Numbered from the stretch's first letter, positions 17,100-26,385 are shown. The stretch: DNA of 64,000 bases from Roseiarcus sp963780825 (GCA_963780825.1 CAWADL010000023.1:350114-414113), one strand, 5' to 3'. A program made the numbers and translations. The notes: generated by a model from the letters alone, not told the origin.

Positions 17100-17736
17100 A
17101 GACTGACGATCTGATCCTGGCGCTCAGCGCCGACGCCGCGCCGCGCGGCGCCCCGCTGCGGCGGCGCGTCGTGCTTGGGTTTGATATTCGGCGCCTTCGT
17201 GAGCGTGGTGGCGTTCATGAGCGTGATCGGGCCGCGTCCGGATTTCGCGGGGGCGGCGCACACGATGCGCTTCGATCTCAAATTCGTGGACACGCTCGCG
17301 GTGCTGGCGCCGGCGTTCTTCCTCTGCCTCAGGCTTTCGCGGCCCGAGGCTGCGCCCGGCGCGATATTGGCCTGGCTGCTGGCGCCGGTCGTCGATTCTC
17401 GGCGCCGCGGTGGCCATGGAGCTTGCGATGGTGCCGAGCGCGGAATGGGGCGCGAAGCTGGTGGGCAGCAACTCCATGCACTGCCTGTCGGTGATCCCTA
17501 TCCTTTCGATACCGCCGCTGGCGGCGTTGATCTTCGCCTTGCGCGAAGGCGCGCCACGCTACCCCGCGCTGACCGGGGCACTGGCGGGCGCGGCGTCGGC
17601 GGGGCTCGCGGCCACGATCTACGCCACCAGTTGCCCTGACGATTCGCCGCTGTTTGTTGTGACTTGGTATCCGATCGCGACCGGCGTCGTGGTGTTGGCC
17701 GGCGCGCTAGCGGGACGTCGCTGGCTCGCGTGGTAG
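17096..17736 (+). CDS. nrsF: NrsF-type anti-sigma factor (DUF1109, two frameshifts)
   Basis: This inner-membrane anti-sigma factor of about 213 residues has a short cytoplasmic start (M-K-T-D-D-L-I-L-A-L-S-A-D) then six hydrophobic segments, the DUF1109/NrsF pattern. Frameshifts lie near 17165 (before L-I-F-G-A-F-V-S-V-V) and near 17400 (before M-E-L-A-M-V-P-S-A-E-W). A conserved-looking S-N-S-M-H-C-L and a later T-S-C-P-D-D contain cysteines, which in NrsF proteins take part in metal sensing. Overlap with the sigma gene implies coupled translation. Confidence 0.75.
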
Positions 17737-17749
17737 GCGCTTCCGGGGA

Positions 17750-17809
17750 GGAGCGTCGGCCTCCAGGCCGACGAGGCCGCAGCCACGTCGGCCTGGAGGC
17801 CGACGCTCC
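17750..17809. repeat. REPIN-like element, family R4
   Basis: Arms GGAGCGTCGGCCTCCAGGCC and the inverted copy, each with an internal dyad, sit between the convergent nrsF and universal stress protein genes. Confidence 0.85.
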
Positions 17810-17819
17810 GAGGGAGGCC

Positions 17820-18246
17820 TCACGCACGCACGACCAGCACCGAACATTCCGCGTGGCGCACGATCGTCTTGGCGTTGGAGCCGAGCAGATAATCCGACAT
17901 CACCGGACGATGCGAGCCGACGACGATCAGGTCGGCGCTCCAGTCCGAGCGCTTCGCGCAGCAGCTCGTGGTAGATCCCGCCGCTCGCCGCCGCGATCGA
18001 AACCCGCTCCGGCGGCAGCGCGATCTTGGCGGCGATCGCCTGCAGCGCTTCCTGCGCGCGGCGCTCCTGTTCGGTGTCGAAATCGGCCGGCACGTATTCC
18101 ATGAACGTCGCCGGCAGCAGCGGCTGCACGTTGACCAGCCGAAGATCTCCTCCGCCCGCCGTCACCAACTCCAACGCCTCGGGCAAGCCTCTGGGCGTTT
18201 CTGCTTCGTCGGCGAGATCCACGGCAAGCAAAATGCGTCGAAACAT
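17820..18246 (-). CDS. Universal stress protein (one frameshift)
   Basis: This is a UspA-fold protein of 141 residues. It begins M-F-R-R-I-L-L-A-V-D-L-A-D and ends, after a frameshift near 17943, with L-I-V-V-G-S-H-R-P-V-M-S-D-Y-L-L-G-S-N-A-K and C-S-V-L-V-V-R-A. The nucleotide-binding loop (G-S-H-R...L-G-S-N-A) is therefore in the shifted part. Unlike the protein at 25948-26385, it has P-V rather than G-R-R-G in the loop. The role is a general stress protein, probably ATP-binding and cytoplasmic; no specific partner is seen. Confidence 0.8.
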
Positions 18247-18403
18247 GAGCCATCCTCCGTGGCGAAACTGTCCAATCCGCCGCCGCATCTGCGTTGCGTC
18301 AACCGCCTTCGCGGTCAACGATTTGGCCGCGGCGCGGCAGTCATTGTTCCTATACCAGCTTGTCGTTATAAGGGCCGCGATTTCGATCAGGGGACGCGAC
18401 GTT

Positions 18404-18826
18404 ATGGGCGTGAACACCGTAATTCCAGACGATTACAAGCCGTCAGACGCCGAGCCCTTCATGAACGATCGGCAGAAGGATTACTTCCGAAGAAAGCTTC
18501 TGGCGTGGCGCGAATCGATTATCGTGGAAAGCAAGGAAACACTGGCGGCGTTACAGAACGAGAGCGAGAATCATCCTGACATCGCCGACCGCGCCTCTTC
18601 GGAAAGCGACCGCGCCATCGAGCTGCGCGCGCGCGATCGGCAACGCAAGCTGATCTCCAAGATCGACTCCGCGCTGGCGCGGTTGGAGGATGGATCCTAC
18701 GGGTACTGCGTCGATACGGGTGAGCCGATCTCGCTGCGCCGCCTGGATGCTCGCCCGATCGCGACGCTTTCGATTGAAGCGCAAGAGCGCCACGAGCGCC
18801 GCGAGCGCGTCTACCGCGAAGAGTAA
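18404..18826 (+). CDS. dksA: RNA polymerase-binding protein DksA
   Basis: DksA enters the RNA polymerase secondary channel and, with ppGpp, resets promoter choice in the stringent response. This 140-residue copy has the coiled-coil region (F-R-R-K-L-L-A-W-R-E-S-I...D-I-A-D-R-A-S) with the D-x-x-D-x-A tip motif, and the globular end G-S-Y-G-Y-C-V-D-T-G-E-P-I. Only one of the four canonical zinc-site cysteines is present, as in other alphaproteobacterial DksA proteins, so zinc is probably not bound. The ATG at 18404 gives the family length; longer open frame upstream is spurious. Confidence 0.9.
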   Translation: MGVNTVIPDDYKPSDAEPFMNDRQKDYFRRKLLAWRESIIVESKETLAALQNESENHPDIADRASSESDRAIELRARDRQRKLISKIDSALARLEDGSYGYCVDTGEPISLRRLDARPIATLSIEAQERHERRERVYREE

Positions 18827-18841
18827 GCGCCGCCGCCTCTT

Positions 18842-18900
18842 GGAGCGTCGGCCTCCAGGCCGACGTGGCTGCACGACGTCGGCCTGGAGGCCGACGCTCC
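18842..18900. repeat. REPIN-like element, family R4
   Basis: A compact copy (GGAGCGTCGGCCTCCAGGCC arms) between the convergent dksA and fliO-like genes. Confidence 0.85.
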
Positions 18901-18918
18901 GAAGGTCCCAGGGGCGCT

Positions 18919-19943
18919 TCAGCCGTCACGCCCGAGCAGGCGCGCCATTTCCGCCTCTAGCGATTCGAGATCGTAGAACGCTTCTTCCTTGCGCTGAGCC
19001 GGCTTGTCGGCCGGCGCGGCCTCGGCCGCAACGGTTGCAACCGGGGCCGGAGCGACCGGCGCGGGCGGCGGCGCTTCGGTCGGCTTCGGCGGCGGCTCGA
19101 CCGGAGGCGTCGGCGGGTTGGGTCGAGCGGCCTCGGCGGGCAGCGGGCGCGGGCGCAGCGGCGCAATCGGCGAGGGAGCGCGGGCCGCGGCGCAGGCGGC
19201 TCGGCGGGCTTCGGCGGCGGCGCGCGTCGCGGCGGCGGCTCGGGCGCGGCTTTGGGGGGCGGGGGCGGTTCGACGGGCGCCGGCGCGGGCTTCGCGCTCG
19301 CTCGCGGGTTTGGGCGCGGGCGCCGCGATCAGCTGGCGCCGCGACGTCAGCGGAATGACCGTATTGCCTGCGGTTCGCAGGCTCCGGCGCTCGCCTCGGC
19401 GGCTCCGGCTTTACGCTCGGCTCCGCGACGGCAGCCTCTTCCTGGCGCACGGGCGGCTGTTCGGCAGGCGTCGCGAGCGGCGGCTCGCTCCGCAGAGAAA
19501 ACGCGCGCTTCATCACATTCGCCACCGCCGCGGGCGCCGCCGGTCGCGGGAACGGCGCGGGCGGCAGTTCCCCGGCCGGTTCGTTTTGCGGCGGCGGGGC
19601 CGCGGCGGGCTTCGCGGCTTCGCGCGCGGCGCCATTGGTTGCAGAGCGCACGATATTGCCTTCGACGACGACATCGTTAGGACCGCCGATCATCAACAGG
19701 TGCTCGACGTTGTCGCGCCTGACGATGACGAGTTGTCGCTGCCCGTCGAGCCCGTACACGTCGACCACGCCGAGCCGCGACCCGCGCGCGCGCGTACCGC
19801 TCGGCGCGCGCAAACGATGCGCGAAAAGCACACGATAAAGCACGTAAAGAAGACCGATCAGGACAACGAGCTACGACCAGGACAAGCACGATCTGAATCG
19901 CGCGGCCGTCGTCGTTCAGAAGACCACTCAAGGACTGCAACAT
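18919..19943 (-). CDS. FliO-like flagellar biosynthesis protein (several frameshifts)
   Basis: The N-terminus M-L-Q-S-L-S-G-L-L-N-D-D-G and a membrane segment (I-Q-I-V-L-V-L-V-V-A-L-V-V-L-I-G) lead, after a frameshift near 19872, into R-L-G-V-V-D-V-Y-G-L-D-G-Q-R-Q-L and V-I-V-R-R-D-N-V-E-H-L-L-M-I-G-G. This is the FliO-type domain found in Hyphomicrobiales proteins of the flagellar export gate. A long Ala/Pro-rich linker follows; at least one more shift is needed to reach the recognisable end F-Y-D-L-E-S-L-E-A-E-M-A-R-L-L-G-R. It is divergent from cckA. Domain assignment is good; a flagellar role is inferred. Confidence 0.65.
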
Positions 19944-20263
19944 CTAACACGCCTCGACCGAGGAGAGCGTGTCGGGCGCTCCGCCAGCCCCCGACACGCA
20001 CGGTGAACCCAGGACCCCGCGCGCCAAGCGAACTTCGCCCAGCGTTGGAGTAGCAAATCGAACCTCCCATGAAAACATGAAGTTTGGCGCAATAGTGTCG
20101 CTCGCTGCGTAAGCGGCGCCATAAAGCGGTTGAGGAGGGCGCGGCGCGGGCCAGGCTGACGCCAGGAAACGTTGCCAAGCGCGCTCGCCGGACGCATGTT
20201 CACGCCGCGCGAGAATCATTCCGCGCGCGCGCCGGGCGGCGCCAGGGGAGACGAAGCGCGCCC
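19944..20263. other. Divergent control region between fliO-like gene and cckA
   Basis: No gene is seen. A GTGTCGGG-N13-CCCGACAC hairpin lies at 19969-19997, 26 bases upstream of the fliO-like start. No CtrA box or other recognisable operator was found in this gap. Confidence 0.4.
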
Positions 20264-22764
20264 ATGACGTCCATTATTTCCACTCCGCCGGCGGCCAAAG
20301 GCCTCGAGCGAATCGCGCGCCCCGGCCTGATGGCGATCATGCTGCTCGCCATCGTCGCCTCGACGGCGGCGCTGATCTTTCTGCCGGGCGATCTCGGCCG
20401 CCGCGCGGTCTCGTTCACGATCGCCGCGCTGGCGGTGTTCGGCGCGTTCAGCATTCTCATGTACGCGTTCGGGCTTGCGCGGTTCATCGGCAGGGCCAGC
20501 GAGTTCGATCTCGCCTACGCGATCGTCGAGACGGCCGAGGATGCGCTGGTCGTAACGTCCAATGCGGCGAGCGTGCTCTACGCCAACGACGCGTACCGCG
20601 CTTTGTCGGGGACGAAATCGCCGGTCTTCGCAATGTCGAGCGCCTGTTTTCCGGCGCGCAGGAAACCTCCGAGGCGGTCTACCGGCTGGCGCAGGCCGCC
20701 CGTAAGGGCGAAACCGGCGTCGAGGAACTGCGCCTGTCGCCGCCGCTTTCCGGCACGGGCGCGGCGGCCTGGTATCGCATCCGCGTGCGCCCGCTCGACG
20801 GGCCGGCGCAAGGGCAGGCGGCGCTGTGGGTCGTCGCCGACATCACCCGCGAACGCGAGCGGCACGAAACCTTCTTTCAGGATTTGCAGCACGCGATCGA
20901 TTTTCTGGACCATGCGCCGGCCGGGTTCTTCTCGGCCGAGGCGGACGGCGCCATCGCGTATATGAATGCAACGCTCGCCAATTGGTTGGACTACGATATC
21001 GCGGAGTTCACGCCGGGGCGGATGTCGCTCTCGGATATCGTCGCCGCCGACGGCGCCGCGCTGTTGGCGGTCGCGCCCGGCGCGCCGGGCGAGGTCAAGA
21101 CGGTCGACACGATCGTTGATCTGAAGCGTCGGCTCGGCGTTTCCAAACCCGCGCGGCTCATCCACCGCGTGACCTTCGGCCCCGAAGGCAAGGCCGCCCC
21201 GTCGCGCACGCTGGTGCTGGAGGCGGGCGCCGAGGCGCCGCGCGAGGAAGGCGAGGCCGCCGAGGCGCGTCTCTCGCGCATGTTCAACACGACGCCGCTG
21301 CCACTCGCCGCGCTCGCCCCGAATGGCGCCGTGCGGCGCGCCAACGGCGCTTTCGCGCGGCTCGCGCCGGCGGCGATGCAGGGCGGCGAGGCGACGCTCT
21401 ACAGCGCGATCGTCGAACGCGACCACGCCGCGCTGCGCGCGGCGATTGCCGAGGCGACGGAGGGCAAGGCGGAGATCGAGCCGGTCGAGGCTACGGTCGC
21501 GGGCAAGGGCGAGCGCGCGGTGCGTTTCTTTGTCTCCGCGGCGGAAGCGCATCGCGGCGACGGCGCAGGCGCCAATGTCATTGCGCTCGACACCACCGAG
21601 CAGCGCACCTTGCAGGAGAACTTCGCGCAGAGCCAGAAGATGCAGGCGGTCGGTCAATTGGCCGGCGGCATCGCGCACGACTTCAACAACGTGCTGACCG
21701 CGATCATCGGCTATTCCGATCTGCTGCTGGTCAACCACCGTCCGACTGACCCGTCGTTCCAGGACATCATGCAGATCCGCCAGAACGCCAATCGGGCGGC
21801 GGGTCTGGTGCGTCAGCTGCTGGCGTTCTCACGTCGGCAGACCTTGCGCCCGCAAGTCTTGCAGCTCGCCGATGTGCTGTCGGAATTGCAGATGATGCTG
21901 CGCCGATTGGTTGGCGAAAAGGTGGAGCTCGAAGTCACGCACGGGCGCGACCTGTGGCTGGTCAAGGCTGATATCAACCAGTTCGAGCAGGTCGTAGTGA
22001 ACCTCGTGGTCAACGCGCGCGACGCGATGCACGAAGGTGGCCGCATCATGCTGCGCACCCACAATGTCGCGCCTGAGGAATGCGCGGCCTTCGGCGAGAA
22101 ATCGCTGACAGCAGGGGAGTATGTGCTGCTCGAAGTGCAGGACACCGGCCACGGCATTCCCGCCGACGTGCGCGACAAGATTTTTGAGCCATTCTTCACC
22201 ACCAAGGAGGTCGGCAAGGGCACCGGGCTCGGGCTGTCGATGGTTTATGGCATCGTCAAGCAGACCGGCGGTTATGTGTTCTGCTTCAGTGAGCCTGGCC
22301 AGGGCGCGACATTCCGCATTCTGCTGCCGCGCCATATTCCCGAACTCGTCGTGGAGCCGCAGAAGAAGGTCGAGGCGAAGCCTGCGGCGGATCTCACGGG
22401 GCGCGGCGCGATCCTGCTGGTTGAAGACGAGGAGGCGGTGCGCGCCTTCGCCTCGCGCGCGCTCGCCTCGCGCGGCTACACGGTGCTGGAGGCCGAGTCC
22501 GGCGTCGACGCCCTACGGGTTTTCGAGGAGGTGGACGGCAAGATCGACCTGATCGTCTCCGACGTCATCATGCCGGAGATGGACGGCCCGACCATGCTGA
22601 TGGAGCTGCGCAATCGCGGCCTCACGGCGAAGATCGTGTTCGTTTCAGGCTACGCGGACGATGCGTTCGCCCGCAGCTTGCCGGAGGGCCAGGAGTTCCA
22701 GTTCCTGCAGAAGCCGTTCACGCTGAAGCAGTTGATTGAGATTGTGAAGGGCGCGATGAGCTAA
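20264..22764 (+). CDS. cckA: Cell-cycle hybrid histidine kinase CckA (one frameshift)
   Basis: CckA heads the CckA-ChpT-CtrA phosphorelay. This 833-residue protein has two N-terminal membrane segments, PAS-type sensor regions (one around V-E-T-A-E-D-A-L-V-V-T-S-N), an H-box (A-G-G-I-A-H-D-F-N-N), ATP-binding N and G boxes (N-A-R-D-A-M, D-T-G-H-G-I-P, G-T-G-L-G-L-S) and a C-terminal receiver with its phospho-Asp in I-V-S-D-V-I-M-P-E-M-D-G. One base is missing near 20602, between A-Y-R-A-L and V-G-D-E-I-A-G-L. CtrA boxes elsewhere in the window (38425, 41265) belong to the same circuit. Confidence 0.9.
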
Positions 22765-22771
22765 AGCGATT

Positions 22772-23016
22772 GTAGCCGCGGTGGTCGACCCATAGGCGCT
22801 AACCTAGGGCAATTTCCGATAATATTGAATAACTTGCCAGCATGTCATCCCCGCGAAAGCGGGGATCCAGGGGCCACACGACGTGCGCTCAACGTGTTGG
22901 CCACACGACGTGCGGCAGCCCTGGATCCCCGCTTTCGCGGGGATGACATCAAGTCTTTGAAATCACTAGCGAACGACGCACTTGAACCAACGAACGCGGT
23001 CAGCGACCGCGTCTAC
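22772..23016. repeat. Family R3 element split by a family R2 element
   Basis: The outer arms are GTAGCCGCGGTGGTCGACC (from 22772) and CGGTCAGCGACCGCGTCTAC (to 23016). A complete R2 element occupies 22844-22947 between them. The arrangement suggests insertion of R2 into an older R3. Confidence 0.75.
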
Positions 23017-23026
23017 AGCCGCTAGA

Positions 23027-23584
23027 TTACTGTGCGTAGCTCAGAGCCTGCGCGGCGACGGGGCCGGCCTCTGGCGTATTTGAGAGGAACGCGCCGATAT
23101 CGTCGGCGCATTTGCCCGCGACGCTCTCGATGACTGATGTCGACATCAGGCTCCAGGCGTCGCCTGAACCGCTGACGCCGAGGCCGTCCTCAAGTCGCGC
23201 CGCCCGCTGGCGGCGCGAGTCGTAGACGTCAACGACATATTCGAGGTTGGCGCCGCTCTCGGCGGAGGTGGCGGCGAGATAGACGCGCAGCAGATAACGC
23301 GCCTTTTTCGCATCCGCCGCGACGATCTCGTGCGAAGCGAATTGGCTCGCGAGCGCTTGGCGGAAATCGTCGCGCGCCACGGCGGGCGCGCCGTCGAGCG
23401 AGACGATCGCTACCGTCGCCGCCGCGAGGCTCACACCTTCGCGCTTCGCAATCGGCGCCTGCGCGAGAGCCGTTTCCGGCGCGGCGTCGCTAGAGGCTTC
23501 CACACAGGACGCCAGCTCCAGGCACCCTAGCGCCACGACCGCCACGCCGAATAAACGTCGCAGCGATGGCTTCGTCTTCGCCAT
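23027..23584 (-). CDS. Predicted lipoprotein of unknown function
   Basis: This 185-residue protein begins M-A-K-T-K-P-S-L-R-R-L-F-G and has a hydrophobic stretch ending in the lipobox L-A-S-C, so it should be lipidated and membrane-anchored. The mature part (I-V-S-L-D-G-A-P, then F-R-Q-A-L-A-S-Q-F-A, Y-L-L-R-V-Y-L-A-A, V-V-D-V-Y-D-S-R-R-Q-R) looks like a periplasmic alpha/beta domain of the kind seen in outer-membrane-associated lipoproteins. I do not recognise the family. The ATG at 23584 is preferred over one two codons upstream. Confidence 0.7.
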   Translation of the reverse strand: MAKTKPSLRRLFGVAVVALGCLELASCVEASSDAAPETALAQAPIAKREGVSLAAATVAIVSLDGAPAVARDDFRQALASQFASHEIVAADAKKARYLLRVYLAATSAESGANLEYVVDVYDSRRQRAARLEDGLGVSGSGDAWSLMSTSVIESVAGKCADDIGAFLSNTPEAGPVAAQALSYAQ

Positions 23585-23613
23585 GCACAACCCCCGTTAA
23601 GGGGTTGTTAAGC

Positions 23614-24756
23614 CTATTTCCGTTGCAGGTCCAGATCGGGGACGTTGAGGGCGATCGCGGCTTCAGTCGTCGTGACGTAGGTGCGGCCGAGGCACATGGC
23701 CGTTTCGGTCTCGCTGTCCATCAGGATCATGTGCAGGAAATAGACTTCGTCCGGGCCGATCTGGTGGGGATTGGCTTCATAGAACATCGGCGCATCCATC
23801 CAGGAGGGCGTGAACCGCGCGCCGAGCGCGTAGCCGCAGGCATTGAGCCGATGCTGGGAAAGGCCATGCGCGTCCAGGACCCGCGCATGCGCGGCGAACA
23901 CGTCGCCCGCGGTGCGGCCGGAGCGGAGTTCGCCCGCGCAGGCGTCGAGGGCCTCGCGCGCCGCCGCATGGTAGGCCGCGTGCAACGGCTTCGGTTGTCC
24001 GATGACGTGCGTGCGCATGGCCGCGGCGTGATAATGGCGGCTGACGCCGGCGAATTCGAGCGTGATCTGGTCGTCCGTATCGAGCCGCCGGCGTCCGCTC
24101 TTGTAGCGGCAGAGTAGCGCGTCAGCGCCGGAGCCGATGATGAATTCGTTGCCCGGATAATCCCCGCCGTCGGCGAAGATCGCATGATGCATCGCGGCGA
24201 GGATTTCGCCTTCGTCCGCCCCCGCGCGTGTCGCGTCGATCCCCGCCGTGTCGGCGAGATCGGAGAGCTTGGCCGCCTCGCGCACGTGGGCGAGCTCAGC
24301 AGGGGATTTTCGTAGGCGCAGCCGCGGAATGAGGTCGGAGATATCCGTGAGTTGGCGACCTTCGAGCGCGGTTTCGAGGCGGCGGCCGTGGAAGTGGGTC
24401 AGCCCTTGCGTGTTGAACTCGACGCCAAGCCGCGGGCCGGCTTTGAGCTCGTCGAGCATCGCGCGTAGGTCGCGCGTTGGCTCAGCGGCGCCGCTATCTC
24501 TCCAGATGCGAACGTCCTTGATATTGGACGTGTGCTGCGCCTGCCTCAAGTCCGCCGAACGCGTGAGCAACGCGACGCGACCGTCCGCGCCGACATACAG
24601 GCATTGGAAGAAGCAGAAGCCGAAAGTGTCGTAGCCGGTCAGCCAATAGTGGCTCTCGGGCGCGAACAGCAGCGCGCCGTCGAGCTTGGCGTCAGCCAGC
24701 GCCGCGAGCAGTCGCTGTTTGCGCGTGCTCATCTCGGCATCGGAAAAGTGGATCAT
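23614..24756 (-). CDS. M24 family protein, ectoine hydrolase/creatinase-like
   Basis: This 380-residue 'pita-bread' fold protein has a creatinase N-terminal domain (residues about 10-135) followed by the M24 domain. The usual metal ligands are replaced: the first Asp by Glu (T-L-E-F-A-G), the second by Ala (A-A-A-M-R-T), and the C-terminal glutamates are not conserved (F-L-H-M-I-L-M-D, A-M-C-L-G-R-T). Together with A-C-G-Y-A-L-G-A-R-F-T-P-S-W-M-D-A-P this resembles DoeA-type ectoine hydrolases and creatinases, which cleave C-N bonds without metal. No other ectoine catabolism gene is adjacent, so the substrate is open. Confidence 0.75.
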   Translation of the reverse strand: MIHFSDAEMSTRKQRLLAALADAKLDGALLFAPESHYWLTGYDTFGFCFFQCLYVGADGRVALLTRSADLRQAQHTSNIKDVRIWRDSGAAEPTRDLRAMLDELKAGPRLGVEFNTQGLTHFHGRRLETALEGRQLTDISDLIPRLRLRKSPAELAHVREAAKLSDLADTAGIDATRAGADEGEILAAMHHAIFADGGDYPGNEFIIGSGADALLCRYKSGRRRLDTDDQITLEFAGVSRHYHAAAMRTHVIGQPKPLHAAYHAAAREALDACAGELRSGRTAGDVFAAHARVLDAHGLSQHRLNACGYALGARFTPSWMDAPMFYEANPHQIGPDEVYFLHMILMDSETETAMCLGRTYVTTTEAAIALNVPDLDLQRK

Positions 24757-24831
24757 GCGCGCCCCCCGGCGAGGAGTGAACGCGACGGCGCCGCGGCGTC
24801 AAGGCTTTATGTGAACGTGTGCGGCGTCTGT

Positions 24832-25315
24832 GGCCGCGATTTCCAGATCGCGGAGGGGAGCGGGATCGCGCCTTGCTCGGGAAGCGCCGATCACGGAGGG
24901 GCCGCGATCTGGAGATCTAGGGGATGCACACATCTGGCCGGCGCACTGCGTAGCACAACGGCTGGGGACCCCTCTCCCCGCGTCCCCACGACGTAGCGCT
25001 CCGCATCAGATAAGCAGCGGGGAGAGGTTTGGGTGAGGGGCGAGCCGCTTGGGCGTGCGCTTTTGACGCCCGGCCAAATTTGCTTGCACAAAATAAGCGA
25101 GCGTTTGCCTCAGTCCTTCTAGCTTCACGCGGTGCGCTGTGGTTGGAAACGAGCGTCCAAGCAACTCGCCCCTCACCCCAACCCTCTCCCCGCTGTTGCG
25201 TGGATGGGGCGAGCTGCGTCGTGCGACACGCGGGGAGAGGGAGTCCGCAGCCGTTGTGTTTCACCCGCGTCCGCCAGATGTGTGCATGCTTTAGATCTGG
25301 AGATCGCGGCTACAA
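24832..25315. repeat. Composite nested palindrome, no gene
   Basis: The gap between the M24 gene and the GNAT gene holds no gene. A family R7-like unit (GGCCGCGATTTCCAGATCGC) opens it. Long inverted arms follow at 24902-24982 and 25229-25310, each including GATCT, CACACATCTGGC and CCCTCTCCCCGCG. Inside them a second pair at 25015-25060 and 25150-25194 (CTCACCCCAACCCTCTCCCC) is nested. Confidence 0.8.
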
Positions 25316-25356
25316 TTCCGCTTCGATCTGATTGCTGATGGTTCTAAAAGGCGGGC

Positions 25357-25881
25357 ATGGACATCGCGCTTACGCCGCAATTGGCTGGAGACGTGGCGAT
25401 CGCCCCGCTCGCCGCGAAGCACATCGAGAGCTTTCATAGCGCGCTCGACGTAGTCGCCCGAGAGCGGCGCTATTTGCTTCTGTTGGAAGCCCCGCCGCTA
25501 GAGGCCACCCGCGAGTTTGTTCTGGGATCGCTCGCCAGCGGGAATGCTCATTTTGTAGCGCTGGCCGAAGGTAACGTGATTGGATGGTGCGATATCCGAC
25601 GGCAGCCTTTTGCCTCGGTCGCGCATCGTGGCGCGCTGGGCATGGGGATAATTCCATCCTATCGCGGCCGTGGCATTGGAGCTCGATTGCTGGCTGCGAC
25701 CTTAGATAAAGCGGGCGAAGCGGGTATTGCACGGGTGGAGTTTGAAGTGCGCGGAGATAATGCGCGAGCCATCGCTCTCTACAAGAAATTTGGCTTCGTC
25801 ACGGAAGGCGTTGTGCGCCGGGCCGTGTTCATCGACGGCGACTACGTCGACGCCATCGCAATGGCGATGATGCTCGGCTGA
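25357..25881 (+). CDS. GNAT family N-acetyltransferase
   Basis: This 174-residue acetyltransferase has the acetyl-CoA binding motif A in L-G-M-G-I-I-P-S-Y-R-G-R-G-I-G-A-R-L-L (R/Q-x-x-G-x-G/A pattern) and motif B in V-E-F-E-V-R-G-D-N-A-R-A-I-A-L-Y-K-K-F-G-F. The closing F-I-D-G-D-Y-V-D-A-I-A-M-A-M-M-L is typical of the RimI/RimJ-like subgroup acting on proteins or amines. The substrate is unknown. It lies between two intergenic repeats and appears to be monocistronic. Confidence 0.85.
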   Translation: MDIALTPQLAGDVAIAPLAAKHIESFHSALDVVARERRYLLLLEAPPLEATREFVLGSLASGNAHFVALAEGNVIGWCDIRRQPFASVAHRGALGMGIIPSYRGRGIGARLLAATLDKAGEAGIARVEFEVRGDNARAIALYKKFGFVTEGVVRRAVFIDGDYVDAIAMAMMLG

Positions 25882-25884
25882 CTC

Positions 25885-25946
25885 GGAGCGTCGGCGTCCA
25901 CGCCGACGTCGGGGGGCGCAACGTCGGCGTGGACGCCGACGCTTCC
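25885..25946. repeat. REPIN-like element, family R4 variant
   Basis: Arms GGAGCGTCGGCGTCCACGCC and its inverted copy. The variant has GTCCAC where other R4 copies have CTCCAG. It lies between convergent genes. Confidence 0.8.
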
Positions 25947-25947
25947 G

Positions 25948-26385
25948 TCAGCGAAAGACCAGCACGGGGATCGTCGAGTGGGTCAGCACCTTGGACGTCT
26001 CGCTGCCCAACAGCAGCGCCGAGACGCCGCGTCGGCCGTGCGAGGCCATCACGATCAGATCGCATTTGTTTGAAGTCGCGCATTCGATGATGGCGCGGTA
26101 GGGCTGATCGCCGATCTCTTGCAAGGCCTCGATCTTTACGCTCGCCGCATCGGCCGCCATTTTCGCCTGGGTCAGCGCATGTTCGGCGTAGCGCTGCGTT
26201 TCGGCTTCGAACACGTCCTGGCCGCCGACGGCGCCGATCAGGTCCACAGACCCCACCAAGTAAGGCGCGCGAACGGTTAGCGCTGTCACCTTCGCGCCGC
26301 TCTCTCTGGCGAGTTCCACGCCATAGAGCAGCGCCTTGCGCGAGAGATCCGAACCGTCGGTCGGGATCAGGATATGCTTGAACAT
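25948..26385 (-). CDS. Universal stress protein UspA family
   Basis: This 145-residue protein begins M-F-K-H-I-L-I-P-T-D-G-S-D and has the complete ATP-binding signature near the end (A-S-H-G-R-R-G-V-S-A-L-L-L-G-S-E-T-S-K). V-L-T-H-S-T-I-P-V-L-V-F is the usual last strand. It is expected to be a cytoplasmic, dimeric, nucleotide-binding stress protein. It is intact, unlike the Usp gene at 17820-18246, and it diverges from the dienelactone hydrolase gene. Confidence 0.9.
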   Translation of the reverse strand: MFKHILIPTDGSDLSRKALLYGVELARESGAKVTALTVRAPYLVGSVDLIGAVGGQDVFEAETQRYAEHALTQAKMAADAASVKIEALQEIGDQPYRAIIECATSNKCDLIVMASHGRRGVSALLLGSETSKVLTHSTIPVLVFR

